A stretch of DNA of 15,904 bases. Source: Pseudomonadota bacterium. GTDB lineage: Bacteria > Pseudomonadota > Gammaproteobacteria > Steroidobacterales > Steroidobacteraceae. This document shows, piece after piece, positions 1 to 7,370 of the stretch (the stretch's first letter is position 1; each line of letters opens with the position of its first letter). The notes beneath the pieces were generated by a model. That model had not been told where the DNA came from and did no database searches. It saw only the letters and a program-made list of their open reading frames with translations. The stretch covers positions 1 through 15,904 of the forward strand of contig CANGMU010000033.1 in NCBI GenBank assembly GCA_947454665.1, in the 5' to 3' direction. Both the position numbers and the translations under genes were made by a program.

Positions 1-1675
1 GGTCCCGTTGTGGGTAATCGGCCAAGGCCTGCAACACGACGAGCCCGCGCGACTCGTCGATGGCAACGATGCGCCGAGCGCGCAGCTGCTCCAGCGTGCC
101 GAAAAAATCCTGGCCATCCGCCATCACCTGGCCATTCACGCGGCGCACGGCCGCGACATCGAGGCCAGTGCCGCGTGCTGCGACCTTCCCTTCCAGGGAT
201 TTCGCATGGGCTTCGACGACGGCGGACAGTGCTTGTCTGGAACTGCGGCGCGCCGCATCGATCGGGGCCACGAAAAGCGTGTCCTGCTTGAATTGCGCAG
301 GCGGCAACCAAGGCCCCGGATTACGTTCCCGCGCGACGACAGCCTCGATCTCGGCCACGCGGCCGGCTTCGAGCCTGATGCGCAGGCCTGCATAGGCGGG
401 TGCGTCGTGGTCAAAGACAAGCCCGTACCAGGCGACATTGCCGGTCCTGGCATCCGCCATGCGCAGCGCGCCAGGCGCCACGCTGCGGATGGAAGCCCAC
501 AGGCCATCGCCGACGTCCATCGGCACGCCGTTTTCGCTGTACCGGACCTGCGCGGCCCAAGGGATATCCTGAGAGCGGCGAGCTGCCAGCGCTGCGACGA
601 CGCGGTCGCCAACGCGCTCCATGCAGGCGACGTCGCAAGCCGCAGTGGCTTGCGCCTGCTTCGCGGCTGCCGGCGGCTGCGGATGCAGGTAGTACGGCGA
701 AGGCATGAAATACGGCACATAGCTGAAGACCGTCTCGATGCGATAGATCTTGCCGTCGACGACCTTGAACGCCTCCACCAGCGAGATCGAATTCGGCCAC
801 TTGAGCGCCGTCTTCATCTCGCGGCCATCAGTCAGCTTGTAGCGGTCGAAGCTGTTGGCGTGGTCGAAGAAGCCGGTGGCCACCACGACGCCGCGCTCTT
901 CGTCGATGATCGGATAGCGGCGCTCGCGCACCCGCTTGTTGATGTAGTAGATGCCGAGCTTGAACTGCGCCTCGCAGCCCGGCGAGATGGAGCTGGCATT
1001 GCCCTGCCCGCCCGGCGCCGCCAGCGCGCTGGAGCGTGTCGTGCTGATGCCATTCTCGATACGCCCGCAGTCCTCATGGAAGGGCGCAAATACGGTCCCG
1101 TCGTTTAGCTCCACCGTATTGAAATAGCTGTCGGCCACCGCGCGCAGGCGTTCACGCGGACGCCGGCTGCCCTCGGGCAGGACGTCGTTGAAGGCCGGAT
1201 CATGCTCGAGCTTCGAGAAGTCGCCCCAAGGCAGCGGCAGTCCACTGTTACGGACCACGACCGTTTCCACTTCCGTGATGCGGCGATCACGCACCTGCAT
1301 GCGCATTCCGTAATAAACCGGCGCGCCGCGTTCATCGACGGCACCGATCCACGCGACCTCTCCCTGCTTGACGTCCGCAGCTTCAAGGCCGGTGGCGGCG
1401 ACGCCGGTCACCGTCGCCCAGATGCCTTCCCGACCCAACGGCATCGCGACGTTGTTTTCGGTGTACCTGACGCCGGGCGCGAGTGGCAGACGCTTCGCAT
1501 CGCGGACTTTCAGTGCACCGAGGTAGTCATGCAGCAGGCTGATCAGGCAGGCCCGATCGCAGTCCTGAGGCGGCATCGCACTGCGCTGTCCAGGTGCCTG
1601 GGCCAGCGCGATGGGAACCAGGAGCAGCAAGGCCGCGGCAAGGGCGATGCGATGCATCGTTATGGCTATAGACAT
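1..1675 (-). CDS. Exported protein with two tandem NTF2-like (DUF8021-like) units, 3' end cut off by the window
   Basis: The frame stays open from the ATG at 1675 to the window edge: 558 codons and no stop, so the C-terminus is missing. Residues 1-25 look like a Sec signal peptide (hydrophobic core ALAAALLLLVPIALA, AxA-type cleavage before QAPGQ). The mature part holds two related units, about residues 39-320 and 347 to the edge. Each opens with CxxxC (C39/C43; C347/C351), then VRYTEN (69-74) or VRYSEN (377-382), VAWIG or VAWYG, and later IDEERG (257-262) or IDESRG (539-544). From memory this resembles NTF2-like proteins labelled DUF8021; no catalytic role is known to me. The start at 1675 has a GGGGG tract 8 nt upstream and lies 15 nt after the lipoprotein gene's stop, so co-transcription is likely. 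An ATG at 1657 is an alternative start that keeps the signal peptide. The reading frame is certain; the family is moderately sure. Confidence 0.8.
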   Translation of the reverse strand, partial: MSIAITMHRIALAAALLLLVPIALAQAPGQRSAMPPQDCDRACLISLLHDYLGALKVRDAKRLPLAPGVRYTENNVAMPLGREGIWATVTGVAATGLEAADVKQGEVAWIGAVDERGAPVYYGMRMQVRDRRITEVETVVVRNSGLPLPWGDFSKLEHDPAFNDVLPEGSRRPRERLRAVADSYFNTVELNDGTVFAPFHEDCGRIENGISTTRSSALAAPGGQGNASSISPGCEAQFKLGIYYINKRVRERRYPIIDEERGVVVATGFFDHANSFDRYKLTDGREMKTALKWPNSISLVEAFKVVDGKIYRIETVFSYVPYFMPSPYYLHPQPPAAAKQAQATAACDVACMERVGDRVVAALAARRSQDIPWAAQVRYSENGVPMDVGDGLWASIRSVAPGALRMADARTGNVAWYGLVFDHDAPAYAGLRIRLEAGRVAEIEAVVARERNPGPWLPPAQFKQDTLFVAPIDAARRSSRQALSAVVEAHAKSLEGKVAARGTGLDVAAVRRVNGQVMADGQDFFGTLEQLRARRIVAIDESRGLVVLQALADYPQRD

Positions 1676-1690
1676 GCGGGTAACCCCCAA

Positions 1691-2650
1691 TCAACGCAGA
1701 GCAATGGCGCGGATGATGAAAGGCCCCGGATCCTGCCCCTTGAGCTTCGGATCGATCAGGTAGCGGATCTTGCCTTCGATCGCATAAGCCATCCCGCCGA
1801 CCGGGGTGACGCCCGGCGAGGAATTGAGCCCCTCGCGCAACACGCGGATGTGTGCGGCATCGCCGTCGACCACGAGTTCGTCGATGCGACCCGCCGTACC
1901 TTCGGCCACGAGGAAGCGCGAGCCCTCAACAAGGCGCATGCCGTCCGGACCACCCAGCGTCGCATCGACCTTGATCGGCACGAGCCGTGACAGCGTGCCC
2001 GTCTTGTCCTGCTCGACACGCAGCAGGCCACCGGTGGTCACGATGTTCACGTACAAGCGATCCTTGGAATCAAAAGCAATGCCGTCGGCACCCTTGAGGG
2101 CTGCGTCCTCGGCAAATACTTCGAGCTGGGAGCCACCCTTGCGGAGCCGCAACAGGCGGCCGCCGCTGGTATCCGTCGCGTAAATGCTGCCGTCCTGTCC
2201 GACGGTCATGTCATTGCAGACCGAGCGTCCACCGGGAAAAACGTATTGGCCCTTCCGTGCGCCACTGGCCAGATCCAGCGCGACGAGTGACGTGACGGCG
2301 CCCGGAACGGGCGGCGCAAAAGCATTCGGCACTGAACAGAGCCATAGCGTGCGCGTGGCTTCCTGGACGAGCACGCCGTAGACGGACAACAGCCCGTTGG
2401 CGGCATCCGGCCTGACCCAGGCCGTGGCCCTCGCCTCGCCGGGTCGCGCACGGTAGACAATGCCCTTGATGCTGCCGACGTACAGCGTGCCATCCCGCGA
2501 GGACGACAGACTTTCAGGATAGACATCCCGGTCGTCGATGGGGATATCACGCACCACGGACGGCGCAGGCGTCGCTGCACAGCCCGCCAGCAGCGCGCCC
2601 AAGGCAAGCACGGCAGGCTGAAGCAGCCTGCGTCCTGTTGTTGTCATCAT
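1691..2650 (-). CDS. SMP-30/gluconolactonase-like beta-propeller lipoprotein
   Basis: This 319-residue protein starts with a lipoprotein signal peptide. The lipobox is LAGC with the lipidated cysteine at C24, so it is probably anchored on the periplasmic face of a membrane. The rest looks like a six-bladed propeller of the SMP-30/gluconolactonase/LRE group, with repeated blade motifs (RDGTLYVGS near 52-60, GQDGSIYATDT near 151-161, GADGIAFDSKDRLYVN near 187-202, GGPDGM at 233-238). E46, N146 and D189 sit where this family usually places its metal ligands; that assignment is by eye. Members hydrolyse lactones or related esters, but the substrate cannot be read here. The start has two consecutive ATG codons (2650 and 2647) directly behind a GGGGGG tract. 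The spacing is too short for an ideal ribosome site at the first ATG, so the second may be used. It follows the transporter gene by 40 bp and precedes the duplicated exported protein by 15 bp. Confidence 0.8.
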   Translation of the reverse strand: MMTTTGRRLLQPAVLALGALLAGCAATPAPSVVRDIPIDDRDVYPESLSSSRDGTLYVGSIKGIVYRARPGEARATAWVRPDAANGLLSVYGVLVQEATRTLWLCSVPNAFAPPVPGAVTSLVALDLASGARKGQYVFPGGRSVCNDMTVGQDGSIYATDTSGGRLLRLRKGGSQLEVFAEDAALKGADGIAFDSKDRLYVNIVTTGGLLRVEQDKTGTLSRLVPIKVDATLGGPDGMRLVEGSRFLVAEGTAGRIDELVVDGDAAHIRVLREGLNSSPGVTPVGGMAYAIEGKIRYLIDPKLKGQDPGPFIIRAIALR

Positions 2651-2659
2651 CCCCCCATC

Positions 2660-2678
2660 GGGCCGTCTGTTGCGGCCC
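2660..2678 (-). other. GC-rich hairpin in the transporter/lipoprotein spacer
   Basis: A perfect 6-bp inverted repeat (GGGCCG / CGGCCC) with a 7-nt loop lies in the 40-bp gap between the YhhQ-family gene and the lipoprotein gene. No T-run follows it on the minus strand, so it is not a standard intrinsic terminator. It could be an attenuating or mRNA-stabilising stem just ahead of the lipoprotein start, or chance in GC-rich DNA. Confidence 0.3.
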
Positions 2679-2690
2679 CTCAGGTCGTAG

Positions 2691-3455
2691 TCAGTTCGCT
2701 GCGTCGTGCTTCAGCCGCTCTGCCTGTTCCTCGCCCAGATAGCGATGGACCGCCGCATGCACCAGATAGAGCACGGGGATCATCACCACGGCCGCCAGCA
2801 TCTTGTAAAGGTAATTCACTGTTCCCACTGCGAGGAACTGTTGTGTGGGCCAATGCTGGGGCCCGACGACGAAGGCGATGTACAGTACGATGAAGCTGTC
2901 GAAGAACTGCGAGACGACCGTGGAACCGGTCGCCCGCAACCAGATCCAGCGTTCCCCGGTCAGCCGACGGATGCGATGGAATACGCTCACGTCGACGAGC
3001 TGTCCGATCAGGAAGGCGACCAGCGACCCAGCGATGGTCCACATTCCCTGGCCGAAGATCTGTGCGTAGGCGTTCTGGATGTCCGGCACGCCCAAGGCCT
3101 GGTTCGAATGGATCCAGAACGGCGCGGGCGCCAGGCTGATCGCAGTATAGGCGGCGAAGAAGGCCCAGCCGATGAGGGCCACGGTCAGCCAGGACACCAG
3201 CCGAACGCCGCGCAGCCCGAAGTATTCGTTGATGACGTCGGTCAGGATGAAGATCACCGGCCAGAACATCACGCCGGCCGTGAAGGTCAGCGTGCCTTGC
3301 ACGCCAAACAGGCTCCAGTGGAAATCCGCGAGGCCCAAAGTGCCTTCGAGCGAGAAGATCTTGGGACCGATGAATTCGGCGATCAACGCATCCGCGATGA
3401 AGAATCCGGCGAGGGCAACGAACAGGCGGACGGCCTTGAGATCGGCAATATGCAT
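2691..3455 (-). CDS. yhhQ: Queuosine precursor transporter, YhhQ family
   Basis: This is a 254-residue inner-membrane protein with about six hydrophobic segments (roughly 10-29, 56-74, 85-107, 138-158, 178-198 and 208-232). The signature TDVINEYFG at residues 72-80 and the late SQFFDSFIVLYIAF segment fit the COG1738 family. E. coli YhhQ of this family imports preQ0 and preQ1 for queuosine at tRNA position 34. The EFIGPKIF stretch near 27-34 is closer to the longer subtype than to E. coli YhhQ itself. The frame is open upstream to 3644, inside sppA, but the ATG at 3455 is the natural start: it gives the family N-terminus and falls 20 nt after the sppA stop. No good ribosome site is visible, so translation may depend on coupling to sppA. 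No queuosine biosynthesis gene is in the window. Family assignment is firm; the exact substrate is inferred. Confidence 0.85.
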   Translation of the reverse strand: MHIADLKAVRLFVALAGFFIADALIAEFIGPKIFSLEGTLGLADFHWSLFGVQGTLTFTAGVMFWPVIFILTDVINEYFGLRGVRLVSWLTVALIGWAFFAAYTAISLAPAPFWIHSNQALGVPDIQNAYAQIFGQGMWTIAGSLVAFLIGQLVDVSVFHRIRRLTGERWIWLRATGSTVVSQFFDSFIVLYIAFVVGPQHWPTQQFLAVGTVNYLYKMLAAVVMIPVLYLVHAAVHRYLGEEQAERLKHDAAN

Positions 3456-3475
3456 GGCAAGGGTTCGGGCAGAGC

Positions 3476-5320
3476 CTACTCTACCGTGCAGAAGCAGTGC
3501 GCGTAGGCACGGCCGGGGGCCAGGGACGCCAGTCGGCCAAAACGCTCGATTTCGGCCTGGAAAGGTCGCAGCGATACCGGAAGCGCCGGCGGCAGCGAAC
3601 CCGATGCCGCCTGCCCCGCAAACCGTGCAGCGCGCACACGCCACTGCTGGGCAAGCTGTTCAATGAACCCCATGCCAGGCTCGACACGCTCCAGCACGTA
3701 GTCCTTGCCGAGCTTTGCGCGCTGTGCGGCAGAGCGGACCGCCACATCCAGCCCGCCCAAAGTATCGACGAGCCCGATGCGCTGGGCATCGACGCCGACC
3801 CACACCCTGCCCTGCGCGATCTCGTGGATCTCTTCGCGCGTCTTGCCCCGGCCGGCTGCCACATGGCCCAGGAACTGCTCGTAGCCGTGCTCGATGGTGG
3901 CCTGCACATATTCCCGCAGCGCTGGCTGCAGCGGCCGATCAAGGCGCTGCACACCCGACAGCGCAGTCGTACCGAGCCCATCCACGCGGACGCCAAGTCG
4001 ATCGAGTGTGCGATCGTAGGTCGGCAGTGCCGCGAAGATGCCGATGGAGCCGGTCACCGTCATGGGACTAGCCACGATCTCGTCAGCCGGCGCCGCAATG
4101 TAATAGCCGCCAGACGCGGCCACACTGCCCATCGAAATGACCACCGGTTTGCCAGCGGCCTTCAGCGCCACCACCTCGCGATAGATCTGCTCGGAGGCCA
4201 GGACGCTGCCGCCCGGACTGTCCACGCGCAAGACCACCGCCTTGAATTTGTCGTCGTGCCTGACGTCGCGCAGCAACGCCGACAGCGATTCTCCACCCAC
4301 GCTGCCGGCGGACTGCACGCCATCCAGGATTTCGCCGCTGGCAACAACGAAGGCAATCCGGGCTTTGCCGTCCTGGGCCAGCCGACGTTCGGCGCGGACG
4401 ACGCGCGAGTAATCGCCGAGCGAGATCGAATTGAATGAATGCGTGTCATCGTCTTCACCGACGAGTTCCGATACGCGATGGTTGAACTCGTCGACCGTTT
4501 TCAGGCCCGTGACGAGTCCCGCATCGAGCGCCACCTTGGCGCCGTCGCCCTTCGCAGCGCGAAGCGCAGCAATATATCCCTCGGCGTATTTCGAAACGCT
4601 GCCTTCCGGCAGCTTGCGCGCCCCGACGATAGCGTCCTGATAGCCCTTCCATAATGCTTCGAGATAGACGCGGGATTCTTCCCGCTCCTCGGCAGACATG
4701 TCCTGGCGGACGTAGGTTTCAGCGGCGCTCTTGTACTTGCCGACACGGAACAGGTGCATGTCGATGGACAGCTTGTCGAGCGCGTCCTTCAGGTACATCC
4801 GGTACCGTTCATAGCCTTCGATGAGGACCGTTCCGAAGGGATCGACAAAGGTTTCGTCGGCCTGCGCGGCAAGGTAGTACTGGGCCTGCTCGAAGCTCGT
4901 CCCATGGGCCAGCACCTTCTTGCCCGCTGCCTTGAAAGTCCTGATGGCTGCGGCGATTTCCTCAAGCGCCGGCTGAGCCGCACCCTGCAGGTCATCCAGC
5001 TCGAGGACCAGGGCATGCACGCGATCGTCCTTCGCAGCGGCCGTGATGGATTCGGTCACATCCCAGAGAAGGGTCTGGCCGTCACCGCGGCGACTCGCCT
5101 CGCTGAACGCGCGCTCGATGGGGTCGCCACTCAACTGCTCGACCAGTCGACCGTGCGGATGGATGACCAGCGCAGCGCGCGAAGGCAGGTGTGGAACGCT
5201 GCTGCGAAGCGCAGCAAACAGGCCGCCGAAGAGGATCAGCAGCAGGAGCAGACTGAGGACGCGGCGCAACCCGTCAAGGAAGCGCCACAATCCCCGGAAG
5301 AACCCGCCGATGCGTGACAT
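3476..5320 (-). CDS. sppA: Signal peptide peptidase SppA, 67-kDa type (protease IV)
   Basis: At 614 residues this matches the long, duplicated form of SppA (E. coli has 618). A single hydrophobic anchor at about 19-38 places the bulk in the periplasm. The two halves carry the split Ser/Lys dyad of the family: the general-base lysine is K197 in GKYKS and the nucleophile is S403 in VAASGGYY. The flanking DSPGGSV (367-373) and VTGSIGIF (422-429) are also typical. The enzyme degrades signal peptides and other membrane-embedded peptides after secretion. The ATG at 5320 has GGAG 9 nt upstream. It lies 26 bp after rplS with no terminator visible, so it is probably read through from the ribosomal operon, and it leads into the YhhQ-family gene. 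The C-terminal tail after about 575 is poorly conserved in the family, so the final AHCFCTVE is not worrying. Confidence 0.95.
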   Translation of the reverse strand: MSRIGGFFRGLWRFLDGLRRVLSLLLLLILFGGLFAALRSSVPHLPSRAALVIHPHGRLVEQLSGDPIERAFSEASRRGDGQTLLWDVTESITAAAKDDRVHALVLELDDLQGAAQPALEEIAAAIRTFKAAGKKVLAHGTSFEQAQYYLAAQADETFVDPFGTVLIEGYERYRMYLKDALDKLSIDMHLFRVGKYKSAAETYVRQDMSAEEREESRVYLEALWKGYQDAIVGARKLPEGSVSKYAEGYIAALRAAKGDGAKVALDAGLVTGLKTVDEFNHRVSELVGEDDDTHSFNSISLGDYSRVVRAERRLAQDGKARIAFVVASGEILDGVQSAGSVGGESLSALLRDVRHDDKFKAVVLRVDSPGGSVLASEQIYREVVALKAAGKPVVISMGSVAASGGYYIAAPADEIVASPMTVTGSIGIFAALPTYDRTLDRLGVRVDGLGTTALSGVQRLDRPLQPALREYVQATIEHGYEQFLGHVAAGRGKTREEIHEIAQGRVWVGVDAQRIGLVDTLGGLDVAVRSAAQRAKLGKDYVLERVEPGMGFIEQLAQQWRVRAARFAGQAASGSLPPALPVSLRPFQAEIERFGRLASLAPGRAYAHCFCTVE

Positions 5321-5346
5321 GGCCGGGTTCTCCGCGTGAGGTCAGG

Positions 5347-5691
5347 TCAGACCTTTTCCTCGATGCGCGCCGCCTTGCCGGACAGGTCGCGCAGGTAGTA
5401 CAGCTTGGCGCGACGAACGTTGCCGCGGCGCTTGACGCTGATGTCGCTGATCGACGGGCTGTGCAGCTGGAACACGCGCTCGACGCCTTCACCGTGCGAG
5501 ATCTTGCGCACCGTGACCGAGGAATTGAAGCCGCGGTTGCTGCGCGCGATCACGACGCCTTCATAGGCCTGGACGCGCTCGCGGTCGCCTTCCGTCACCT
5601 TGACCGACACGATGATGGTGTCGCCCGGCTTGAATTCCGGGAAGGTGCGCGTGGCGCGCTCGGCTTCGATCTGCTGGATGATGTGGTTCAT
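5347..5691 (-). CDS. rplS: 50S ribosomal protein L19
   Basis: This complete 114-residue L19 has all the hallmarks: the FKPGDTIIVSVKV segment, RVQAYEGVVIARSNRG, the SPSISDISVKRRGNVRRAKLYYLRD block, and a basic C-terminus. L19 sits at the 30S/50S interface of the ribosome. The ATG overlaps the trmD stop in an ATGA arrangement. A GAGG ribosome site lies 7 nt upstream, inside the last codons of trmD, so translation is probably coupled. It is the last gene of the classic rpsP-rimM-trmD-rplS operon, although sppA follows closely. Confidence 0.98.
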   Translation of the reverse strand: MNHIIQQIEAERATRTFPEFKPGDTIIVSVKVTEGDRERVQAYEGVVIARSNRGFNSSVTVRKISHGEGVERVFQLHSPSISDISVKRRGNVRRAKLYYLRDLSGKAARIEEKV

Positions 5692-6488
5692 TGTGGTTCC
5701 TCGTTCGGCGCCTCTCGGCGCCCCCTTTCGTGCAAAAACTCGTTCAGCAATTCGGCCCGCTCCGCCCTTTCGCGCTCGGCCAGCCGTCCTTCATCCTTGC
5801 CGACCGCGCCCTTCAGCAGCAGGTCCGGCCTCACCGTCCAGGTCTTTCCCAGTGCCTGCTTCAGGCGCCAGCGCCGAATCCGCGCGTGGTCCCCTGACGT
5901 CAGCACCTCGGGCACCTTCAGCCCGGCGAACTCTTCCGGCCGCGTGTAATGCGGCCAGTCCAGGAGCCCGTCCGCAAAGGACTCCTCGACACTCGAACGG
6001 GCGTCATTGAGCGCACCGTCCATCAACCGTGCCAGCGCGTCGATCACGACCAGCGCCGGCAGTTCACCGCCGGAGAGGACGTAATCCCCGATCGACAGCT
6101 CTTCATCGATCGATGTGGCGATCACTCGCTCATCGATCCCTTCATACCGGCCGGCCACCAGCACCAGCCCTGGCAGCGCCTTGAGTTCGGCAGCCTTCGA
6201 CTGGTCGAAGGGCCGTCCCTGCGCCGACAGATACACACGCCGGCTGCCCGGCGGGCACCGCGCCGTGGCGGCGGCAATCGCCGCCGACAACGGCCCGGGC
6301 TTCAGCACCATGCCCGGCCCGCCCCCATAGGGTCGGTCGTCCACCGTCTGGTGGGCATCCTGCGTATGGGCCCGCGGATTCTCGGTGCCCACGCTCAGGA
6401 GGCCGCGCTCCAGCGCCCGACCCAACACGCCGTGGCCGACCACCTGCCGGATCATTTCCGGGAACAGCGTCACCACCTCGACGTGCAT
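5688..6488 (-). CDS. trmD: tRNA (guanine37-N1)-methyltransferase TrmD
   Basis: TrmD makes m1G37 next to the anticodon using S-adenosylmethionine, which prevents +1 frameshifting. The 266-residue product (E. coli 255) shows the SPOUT knot and active-site motifs: PYGGGPGM (53-60), GRYEGIDER (113-121), the IGDYVLSGGELP loop (133-144), R154, and SFADGLLDWPHYTRPEE (170-186) with the catalytic Asp at D173. The open frame extends to 6572, but MHVEVVTLFP at 6488 is the conserved N-terminus. That ATG shares one base with the rimM stop (TGATG) and has GGAAGAG just upstream. The extra C-terminal tail (about 240-266) is charged and looks dispensable. It lies between rimM and rplS, as in most proteobacteria. 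Confidence 0.97.
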   Translation of the reverse strand: MHVEVVTLFPEMIRQVVGHGVLGRALERGLLSVGTENPRAHTQDAHQTVDDRPYGGGPGMVLKPGPLSAAIAAATARCPPGSRRVYLSAQGRPFDQSKAAELKALPGLVLVAGRYEGIDERVIATSIDEELSIGDYVLSGGELPALVVIDALARLMDGALNDARSSVEESFADGLLDWPHYTRPEEFAGLKVPEVLTSGDHARIRRWRLKQALGKTWTVRPDLLLKGAVGKDEGRLAERERAERAELLNEFLHERGRREAPNEEPQ

Positions 6489-6988
6489 CACAACTCTTCC
6501 GGCCAATCGACCAGCACGCGACCCGCGGACAGATCCACCTGCTTGAGGTGAGGCCGAACCGCCGGGACCCAATGCTCCCGGGCACCCTTCACGACCATCA
6601 CCGCGCCACCGGGGGCATCGACAAAGTGGTCGAGACGCCCCAGCATCGCGCCATCGACATTCACGACCTCGAGGCCCAACAGGTCCTCGCGGAAGTACTC
6701 GCCTTCAGCCGGGGGCGGCAGGCGATCTCGCGCCACCCGAACCCACCAGCCTGCCAACGCCTGGGCAGCATCGCGATCCGCGATACCTTCCAGTTCGACC
6801 CGGAGTTGGCCGCGATGTGCGTCGCCTCTCCGGACCTTGACATCCCGCACGCGGCCATCCGCCGCGACGAGTTGCCAGTCTGCCTGCGCCAACAGTGCGT
6901 CAGGGGGCTCGGTGAAACTGTTCACCTTGAGACCACCCCGCACACCATGCGGCGCCGCCACCTGCCCCAGCGTCAGATAAACCGACAT
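6488..6988 (-). CDS. rimM: 16S rRNA processing protein RimM
   Basis: RimM binds S19 and helps assemble the head of the 30S subunit. The 166-residue product has the N-terminal RimM fold (LGQVAAPHGVRGGLKV, then SFTEPP) and the C-terminal PRC-barrel half (EYFREDLLGLEV, GRLDHFVDAPGGAVMVVKG, and the WVPAVRPHLKQVDLSAGRVL segment). An in-frame ATG exists at 7021, but it would overlap the end of rpsP. The ATG at 6988 gives the normal N-terminus and a 16-nt gap after rpsP. No Shine-Dalgarno-like sequence is obvious there, so the exact start is slightly uncertain. Its last base of stop overlaps the trmD start. Confidence 0.95.
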   Translation of the reverse strand: MSVYLTLGQVAAPHGVRGGLKVNSFTEPPDALLAQADWQLVAADGRVRDVKVRRGDAHRGQLRVELEGIADRDAAQALAGWWVRVARDRLPPPAEGEYFREDLLGLEVVNVDGAMLGRLDHFVDAPGGAVMVVKGAREHWVPAVRPHLKQVDLSAGRVLVDWPEEL

Positions 6989-7004
6989 GGGCAGGCCGGC
7001 CGGG

Positions 7005-7265
7005 TCAGGCGGCTGCGGCAACCTGCTTGCGGTAGGCCTTCACGAGCGCGCCAACGCGCTCGGACGGCTGCGCGCCGAGGCCGACCCAATGGTCGATGCG
7101 CGGCAGATCGAGGCGCAGTTTCGTGTCGTTCTTGCGTGCGGTCGGGTTGAAAAACCCGAGCATTTCGAGGCTCTTGCCGCCCTGCCGCTTGCGGCTGTCC
7201 GTCACCACGATGTGGTAGAAGGGCTGGTTGCGGGCGCCTCGCCGAGTCAGTCGAATCGTCACCAT
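7005..7265 (-). CDS. rpsP: 30S ribosomal protein S16
   Basis: The 86-residue product matches S16 throughout: MVTIRLTRRGARNQPFYHIVV at the start, then RKRQGGKSLEMLGFFNP and the LDLPRIDHWVGLGAQPSERV block. S16 is needed for 30S assembly. It is the first gene of the rpsP-rimM-trmD-rplS operon and has its own promoter in the 92-bp gap behind ffh. The ATG at 7265 is the only sensible start; the ribosome site is weak. Confidence 0.97.
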   Translation of the reverse strand: MVTIRLTRRGARNQPFYHIVVTDSRKRQGGKSLEMLGFFNPTARKNDTKLRLDLPRIDHWVGLGAQPSERVGALVKAYRKQVAAAA

Positions 7266-7314
7266 GGATTTTGTCGCTTGCTTTGCCTTGGAAGGCCTTC
7301 GAAAAAGAGCGCGA

Positions 7315-7343
7315 ATTCTACGCAGATCAAAGGTTCACGGCAA
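7315..7343 (-). promoter_or_regulatory. Sigma70-type promoter of the rpsP operon
   Basis: Read on the minus strand there is TTGCCG (7343-7338), a 17-bp spacer, and TAGAAT (7320-7315). That is 4/6 and 5/6 matches to the consensus with ideal spacing, in the only real gap between ffh and rpsP. Transcription would start near 7308, giving a leader of about 43 nt that contains a GAAGGCCTTC palindrome (7291-7300). Confidence 0.65.
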
Positions 7344-7348
7344 CTTTA

Positions 7349-7370
7349 CCCGCGCAGTCAAAACCGCGGG
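7349..7370 (-). terminator. Weak hairpin over the ffh stop codon
   Basis: A 6-bp GC-only inverted repeat (CCCGCG / CGCGGG) has a 10-nt loop that contains the ffh stop codon. On the minus strand TAAAG follows rather than a T-run. It may slow or partly end radA-ffh transcripts before the rpsP promoter, but it is a weak candidate. Confidence 0.25.

Noticed and set aside
8..1108. A 366-codon plus-strand open frame opposite the left-edge gene
   Set aside because: It is in codon register with the minus-strand gene, which has a signal peptide and an internal duplication. The plus-strand translation is rich in Arg, His, Asp and Ala with no recognisable domain, as expected of GC-rich antisense.
7291..7300. 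The GAAGGCCTTC palindrome in the rpsP leader as an operator or L-protein binding site
   Set aside because: It is only 10 bp with no partner site, and could equally be chance. It is noted only under the promoter entry.
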